Assembly: GCA_009704225.1 (NCBI GenBank)
Contig: WLEN01000021.1
Span: 1 to 9,482, forward strand
Direction: 5' to 3'
DNA from: Actinomycetota bacterium
Lineage (GTDB): Bacteria > Actinomycetota > Actinomycetes > Actinomycetales > Microbacteriaceae
DNA length: 9,482 nucleotides
Part shown: positions 5,717 through 9,482 of the stretch, piece by piece
Layout: each line of letters starts with the position of its first letter
Position numbering within the stretch: the stretch's first letter is position 1
Program-made: the position numbers and the translations under genes
The notes under the pieces: model-generated
The model's database searches: none
Told to the model about the DNA's origin: nothing
The model's input: only the letters and a program-made list of their open reading frames with translations

Positions 5717-7300
5717 CCGCGCCGCTGACCGCTTTTCGGCTGAAGCGCCGAGCGAGAAGCTCGCGACCAACGCCACAGCGAGGAATCCCGCTGCGAGGTA
5801 GGCAGCACTCGCGGTTCCGCTAGACATGGCGAGCTTGGCGTCGGACGCGAAGTCGGCTGTCGCGGGGTTTGCGTCGAGTCCGCTGATGGCTCCACCTGCC
5901 GAGTCAATAACGGCGGCAACAATCGGTGCACTCATCGCGTCCGGCACATTGCGATCGGCGAGTGACGACTCGAGGCTGAACTGTGCCGTCGAGAACAACA
6001 CCGTTCCGATGACGGCGATTCCTAGTGCAGAACCGATCTGGCGCGAAGTGCTGGAGGTGCCAGAGCCCTGACCGCTCGCCGCGACAGGGACGTCTTGCAG
6101 GACGACACCGGTCAGTTGCGCGGTCGCGAAACCGACGCCCATTCCGTAGACAAACAGGAACGGCACGATTGACCAGCCAGAGGCCTCTGGCGAGATCATG
6201 AGACCGATACCGGCGACGCCGATCATCTCGAGAATAAGCCCGATGCGAATGATCCAGGTTGGCTTTAGGCGCGAACCCAAGCCGGCGGCGACTCCGCTGG
6301 CGACGAATGAACCGACGGCAAGCGCGAGGATGACCAAACCGGATTCGAACGCCGAGTAGCCAAGCACGAACTGAAGCCAGAGGGGCAGCGCCAGGATGAT
6401 CCCGAATTCGCCCATGCTCACAATCAGGGCGACGAGGTTACCATTGCGGAAACTGGGAATCGAAAACAGTCCGAACGCGATGAGGGTCGACTTACCGGCT
6501 TTTTGACGGCGGAGCCCGTGCACGATGTACAGAGCAACGGTGAACGCGGTAACCATGAAGGAAATCGGGACGACCGAGATGTCCAACGGCCACGTCCAGT
6601 CACCGATTTCAAAAGCTTTGTTGATGTCCCACCACCCGAAGTTGCGTCCCTCGATTAAGCCGAAGACCAAGCTGCCGCTGGCAAGAACACTGAGAAGCGC
6701 GCCCGTCCAGTCGATGGCGCGTGCGTGCTCGACATCTTTGGACTCGGTGACAAAGAGGAAAACACCAATGGTGATGAGGACACCGAGCGGGATGTTGATT
6801 CCGAAGGCCCAGTTCCACGAGAACTCAGTCGTTAGCCAGCCCCCGAGAAGAGGGCCAACCGCGACCATTCCACCGATTGTTGATCCCCACACGGCGAACG
6901 CGATTCCACGCTCTTTGCCCTGAAAGGTCGCGTTGACGATTGACAGGGTTGTCGGTAGAACCATGGCGCCACCGATTCCTTGAATGACGCGCCACGCAAT
7001 TAGCGCACCGGCGGTGTCGGACATGGCGGCAAAAATCGACGACACGATGAAGAATGAGAGACCGACAACGAGCATCGAACGGCGCCCCCACTTGTCTGCC
7101 AACGCGCCAAACACGAGGAGAAGTGCCGCGAAAACTAGTGTGTAGGACTCTTGAATCCACTGGACGTCCGTCGAGCTAGCGTCAAGATCGATGACAATAG
7201 CGGGGATTGCCACGTTGATAATCGTCGTATCGACGATGACGAGGGCGACGGCGAGGCTAACGAAAAGAAGAGCAAGCCAGCGGTTTTTCTGTGTAGACAT
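5699..7300 (-). CDS. MFS drug-efflux transporter, DHA2 family (14 TM)
   Basis: This 533-residue inner-membrane protein has the features of proton-driven EmrB/QacA-type exporters. TM1 carries the DHA2 signature VDTTIINVAIP, with D24. Motif A, GALADKWGRR (65-74), lies in the TM2-TM3 loop. The antiporter motif C is present as VGPLLGGWL. About 14 hydrophobic segments are visible, and a longer polar loop comes before the last helix, as usual for the family. The substrate cannot be read from the sequence; drugs or other small toxic organics are typical. I prefer the ATG at 7300 because MSTQKNRWLALL is a family-like N-terminus and TGGAG lies just upstream. ATGs at 7312 and 7348 would add 4 or 16 residues. 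It converges on the sulfur operon and diverges from the helicase. No regulator gene for it is in the window. Confidence 0.93.
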   Translation of the reverse strand: MSTQKNRWLALLFVSLAVALVIVDTTIINVAIPAIVIDLDASSTDVQWIQESYTLVFAALLLVFGALADKWGRRSMLVVGLSFFIVSSIFAAMSDTAGALIAWRVIQGIGGAMVLPTTLSIVNATFQGKERGIAFAVWGSTIGGMVAVGPLLGGWLTTEFSWNWAFGINIPLGVLITIGVFLFVTESKDVEHARAIDWTGALLSVLASGSLVFGLIEGRNFGWWDINKAFEIGDWTWPLDISVVPISFMVTAFTVALYIVHGLRRQKAGKSTLIAFGLFSIPSFRNGNLVALIVSMGEFGIILALPLWLQFVLGYSAFESGLVILALAVGSFVASGVAAGLGSRLKPTWIIRIGLILEMIGVAGIGLMISPEASGWSIVPFLFVYGMGVGFATAQLTGVVLQDVPVAASGQGSGTSSTSRQIGSALGIAVIGTVLFSTAQFSLESSLADRNVPDAMSAPIVAAVIDSAGGAISGLDANPATADFASDAKLAMSSGTASAAYLAAGFLAVALVASFSLGASAEKRSAARKKATR

Positions 7301-7369
7301 AGACTCCAGCATATCCGCGGGTGCAATCTCAGATTTACCTGTTAGCATTAAGAAGTCGGCTCAGGACAG

Positions 7370-7392
7370 GCAGAAATTATTCTGCAAATTTG
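7370..7392. repeat. AT-rich inverted repeat in the transporter/helicase divergent gap
   Basis: GCAGAA-ATTA-TTCTGC (7370-7385) is a perfect 6-bp inverted repeat with a 4-nt spacer. CAAATTTG (7385-7392) is an adjoining 8-bp palindrome. They stand out as AT-rich in the 239-bp gap between the two divergent starts (7301-7539). This form would suit a dimeric regulator, and its place suits control of the transporter, but no regulator can be named. The rest of the gap contains a lone TTGACA at 7420-7425 without a matching -10 box. I see no other supported feature in it. Confidence 0.4.
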
Positions 7393-7539
7393 TGTGGTTT
7401 GTATAGGTTCCGAGTCGGGTTGACAACATCCTGTTGGCAATGGTCCCCACTCGTGAATCGAACCCGGTCACTGATAGCTCGGTTTCGTGCGGCACTGCTG
7501 TGTGCCGCCATGGGTATTTACAAGCCAGAAAGCATTCTG

Positions 7540-9447
7540 ATGCCCAGCAACACCCCTCCCGCGGAACGCCGCGGAAAGAACTTCGTTCCGCGCGACGCCG
7601 CTGCGAAGAAAAAGAGCCGTTTCGGCCGCCCCGATGGTCCGGTAGGCGCAAGCCGCCCGGTACGCGGCGCCCGCGACGACCGTCCCGTTCGTGACGCTCG
7701 TCCGGCACGTGACGACCGATACGCCGGTGGATCACGCACCGCGCGTGACGACCGTCCGGTTCGTGACGACCGCGGCGCACGCCCCGTTCGTGACGACCGC
7801 GCTCCTCGTGCAGATCGCACCGACCGTGCGCCTCGAAACGAATATGCGTTCCGCGATGGCCGTCCGGTTCGTGAAGGCCGCCACGTGGATGCGAAGAGCA
7901 AGTTCGACCGTCCCGTTCGGTCGACCCGAGACGAACGACGTGACGTACGTCCCGCTCGTGATGACCGGTTTGTTGGTGGCTCACGCCCAGCGCGTGACGA
8001 CCGTGCACCGCGCACGGATCGCAACGACCGGCCGTTCCGTCCCGCTCGTGACGATCGCCCGGCACGTGACGACCGGTATTCGCGTGATGACCGCCGTCCT
8101 GCACGTGACGACCGCGCCCCTCGCACCGATCGCTTCTCGCGTGATGACCGGCCGGCACGAGACGACCGTCCCGCCCGCCGCGATTCCGACTTCTACCCCT
8201 CGCGCGACGAGAAGGCGTTCTACGAGCCCGGCGAAGACGTCGTCCTCGAGCGTCTTCAGGCGATGGCCACCGCGGCCGACGACGTCGATGGTGTGACGTT
8301 CGGCGATCTCGGCTTGGGACGCAATATTGAATCTGCTCTGTTGGAACTCGGTGCAACTGCCCCGTTCCCCATTCAGGCCGCAACCATTCCCGACGTGCTC
8401 GCTGGTCGTGACGTTCTCGGGCGTGGTCGGACCGGTTCAGGCAAGACCATCGCCTTTGCCGCACCGATTGTGGAACTCTTGATGGCGAACGGTGGCGGAA
8501 AAAAGCGCAGCCAGGGTCGTTCGCCTCGCGCACTCATCCTCGCTCCGACTCGTGAACTCGCGATGCAGATCAACCGCACCGTGATGCCTATCGCAAAGTC
8601 TGTTGGTCTCTTCACGACGACCATCGTCGGTGGGGTTCCTCAGGGTTCGCAGGTCATGAGCCTCCGTCGTGGTGTGGATATTGTCATTGCCACGCCCGGT
8701 CGTCTCGAAGACCTCGCGCGTCAGCGTCACATCGACCTGTCACAGATCCAGATCACGGTTCTTGACGAGGCCGACCACATGTGCGATCTCGGATTCCTCG
8801 AGCCGGTTCAGCGAATCCTTCGCGACACCGCAGAGGGCGGACAGCGCTTGTTGTTCTCGGCAACACTCGATAAGGGTGTCGCCTCGATCATCGACGAGTT
8901 CCTCCCCGAGCCTGCGATCCACGAGGTCGCTGGTGAAGACCAGTCCTCGTCGACCATCGATCACCGCGTGTTCATCATTGATCACCGCGACAAGATTCCT
9001 CTCATTGAAAAACTCGTTCGACGCGATGGCAAGACCCTCGTGTTTACGCGCACCCGCGCGTATGCCGAGCAGCTCGCCGACGAACTCGAGGACGCCGGAA
9101 TCCCGGCGACCAGCCTTCACGGTGACCTCAACCAGTCGCGTCGTACTCGCAATCTCGAGCGCCTCACGACGGGCCGTGTCAATGTGCTCGTCGCGACCGA
9201 CGTTGCAGCGCGTGGAATCCACGTCGACGACATCGACTTGGTCATCCAGGCGGATGCCCCTGACGAGTACAAGACGTACCTGCACCGCTCGGGTCGTACC
9301 GGTCGTGCCGGCAAGACCGGAACGGTTGTCACGCTGATCCCCAAGCAGCGCCAGCGCCGCATGACGGACCTGCTCAACCGCGCTGAGATTCAGGCAGTCA
9401 TGGTCCCGACCCGCGTCGGAGACCCGCACCTCGACAACCTCGTCTAG
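7540..9447 (+). CDS. DEAD-box ATP-dependent RNA helicase with N-terminal RDDR-repeat tail
   Basis: This 635-residue protein unwinds or remodels RNA using ATP. Roles of the family include ribosome assembly, mRNA turnover and cold adaptation. The core spans about residues 245-620. It includes a Q-motif region (FGDLGLGRNIESALLELGA, then PFPIQ), motif I RTGSGKT (K302), Ia PTRELA, Ib TPGRL, motif II DEAD (409-412), motif III SAT (440-442), motif V ATDVAARGIHVDD and motif VI HRSGRTGR (582-589). All catalytic motifs are intact. Residues about 39-214 are an Arg/Asp/Pro-rich, disordered-looking tail with 13 RDDR units. The C-terminal extension after the core is short. I chose the ATG at 7540 (MPSNTPPAERRG) with a weak AGAAAG 7 nt upstream. 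An in-frame ATG at 7510 is the alternative. The frame is open back to 7321, but that part has no helicase character and overlaps the start region of the transporter. Confidence 0.95.
   Translation: MPSNTPPAERRGKNFVPRDAAAKKKSRFGRPDGPVGASRPVRGARDDRPVRDARPARDDRYAGGSRTARDDRPVRDDRGARPVRDDRAPRADRTDRAPRNEYAFRDGRPVREGRHVDAKSKFDRPVRSTRDERRDVRPARDDRFVGGSRPARDDRAPRTDRNDRPFRPARDDRPARDDRYSRDDRRPARDDRAPRTDRFSRDDRPARDDRPARRDSDFYPSRDEKAFYEPGEDVVLERLQAMATAADDVDGVTFGDLGLGRNIESALLELGATAPFPIQAATIPDVLAGRDVLGRGRTGSGKTIAFAAPIVELLMANGGGKKRSQGRSPRALILAPTRELAMQINRTVMPIAKSVGLFTTTIVGGVPQGSQVMSLRRGVDIVIATPGRLEDLARQRHIDLSQIQITVLDEADHMCDLGFLEPVQRILRDTAEGGQRLLFSATLDKGVASIIDEFLPEPAIHEVAGEDQSSSTIDHRVFIIDHRDKIPLIEKLVRRDGKTLVFTRTRAYAEQLADELEDAGIPATSLHGDLNQSRRTRNLERLTTGRVNVLVATDVAARGIHVDDIDLVIQADAPDEYKTYLHRSGRTGRAGKTGTVVTLIPKQRQRRMTDLLNRAEIQAVMVPTRVGDPHLDNLV
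7654..8181 (+). repeat. Degenerate tandem repeat coding for the RDDR-rich tail
   Basis: CGTGACGACCG-like units, coding for RDDR, recur with short spacers such as PA, PV, AP and YS. Thirteen RDDR copies are present. A longer repeat is also visible: PARDDRYAGGSRTARDDR recurs as PARDDRFVGGSRPARDDR, and APRADRTDR recurs as APRTDRNDR. This points to growth by segmental duplication. The repeat keeps several other frames free of stops and causes long false ORFs on both strands. Confidence 0.85.
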
Positions 9448-9482
9448 CGACAATCTCAATGCCCACTCGGCTCTGCACTCGC

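Noticed and set aside
7420..7425. Perfect TTGACA -35 box upstream of the helicase
   Set aside because: No acceptable -10 hexamer lies 15-19 nt downstream; that stretch is GC-rich. On the minus strand TTGTCA has only a poorly spaced TATACA. I could not support a promoter in either direction.
7446..7480. Minus-strand GGGTTCGATTC resembling a tRNA T-arm
   Set aside because: The flanking bases do not pair as a T-stem, and no acceptor, D or anticodon arm can be built around it. It is a chance match, or at most an unrecognisable remnant.
7654..8181. Regular repeats that might be taken for a CRISPR array
   Set aside because: The units are short and irregular, keep one reading frame and code for RDDR within an intact helicase gene. 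There are no unique spacers of constant length.
7361..8533. 390-codon open frame on the minus strand, and a 202-codon one at 7518-8126
   Set aside because: Both lie opposite the helicase gene. They result from the RDDR-coding repeat, which keeps other frames free of stops. Their products are Arg/His/Ser-rich with no recognisable domain.
9448..9482. Tail of the window after the helicase
   Set aside because: I checked it for a terminator or a new gene start. It is too short and has no hairpin with a T tract or supported ORF.

Overview
The window looks like chromosomal DNA from a high-GC Gram-positive bacterium (Actinobacteria, possibly Microbacteriaceae). This is inferred from the moderately high GC content, codon use, the types of genes present, and one start that looks leaderless. 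No rRNA or other marker gene is present to settle the taxonomy. All eight complete genes and the one edge-truncated gene look like ordinary resident genes. I see no insertion sequence, CRISPR array, tRNA or phage gene.

Layout. (1) 1-3109, minus strand: a tightly packed three-gene unit read right to left. It holds a six-helix membrane protein of unknown function, a NarL/LuxR-type response regulator (1-nt gap) and a multi-pass histidine-kinase-like protein. The kinase start overlaps the regulator's end, and the kinase runs off the left edge of the window. (2) 3162-5652: a sulfane-sulfur/persulfide module. A minus-strand lipoprotein with a rhodanese domain diverges from a plus-strand operon. The operon encodes a CsoR/CstR-family repressor with the two-Cys, no-His pattern of the persulfide-sensing CstR branch, a CoA-disulfide/polysulfide reductase fused to a second rhodanese domain, and a 38-residue peptide with six cysteines. 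A CsoR/CstR-like operator, ATACCC-CCTA-GGGTAT, sits in the divergent gap. A strong intrinsic terminator closes the operon and is built into the stop codon region of the next, convergent gene. (3) 5699-7300, minus strand: a 14-TM drug-efflux-type MFS transporter (DHA2 family). (4) 7540-9447, plus strand: a DEAD-box RNA helicase with a roughly 175-residue Arg/Asp-rich tail at its N-terminus, built from RDDR repeats.

How the genes probably work together. In region 2, reactive sulfur would modify the two cysteines of the repressor and release the operator. This would raise both the envelope rhodanese and the cytoplasmic reductase-rhodanese fusion, which move and reduce sulfane sulfur. The Cys-rich peptide is an unassigned member of the same unit. 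In region 1, gene order and overlap suggest that the membrane protein, regulator and kinase form one signalling unit, signal unknown. The transporter and helicase are divergent and share a gap with an AT-rich inverted repeat. There is no evidence that they belong to the sulfur module.
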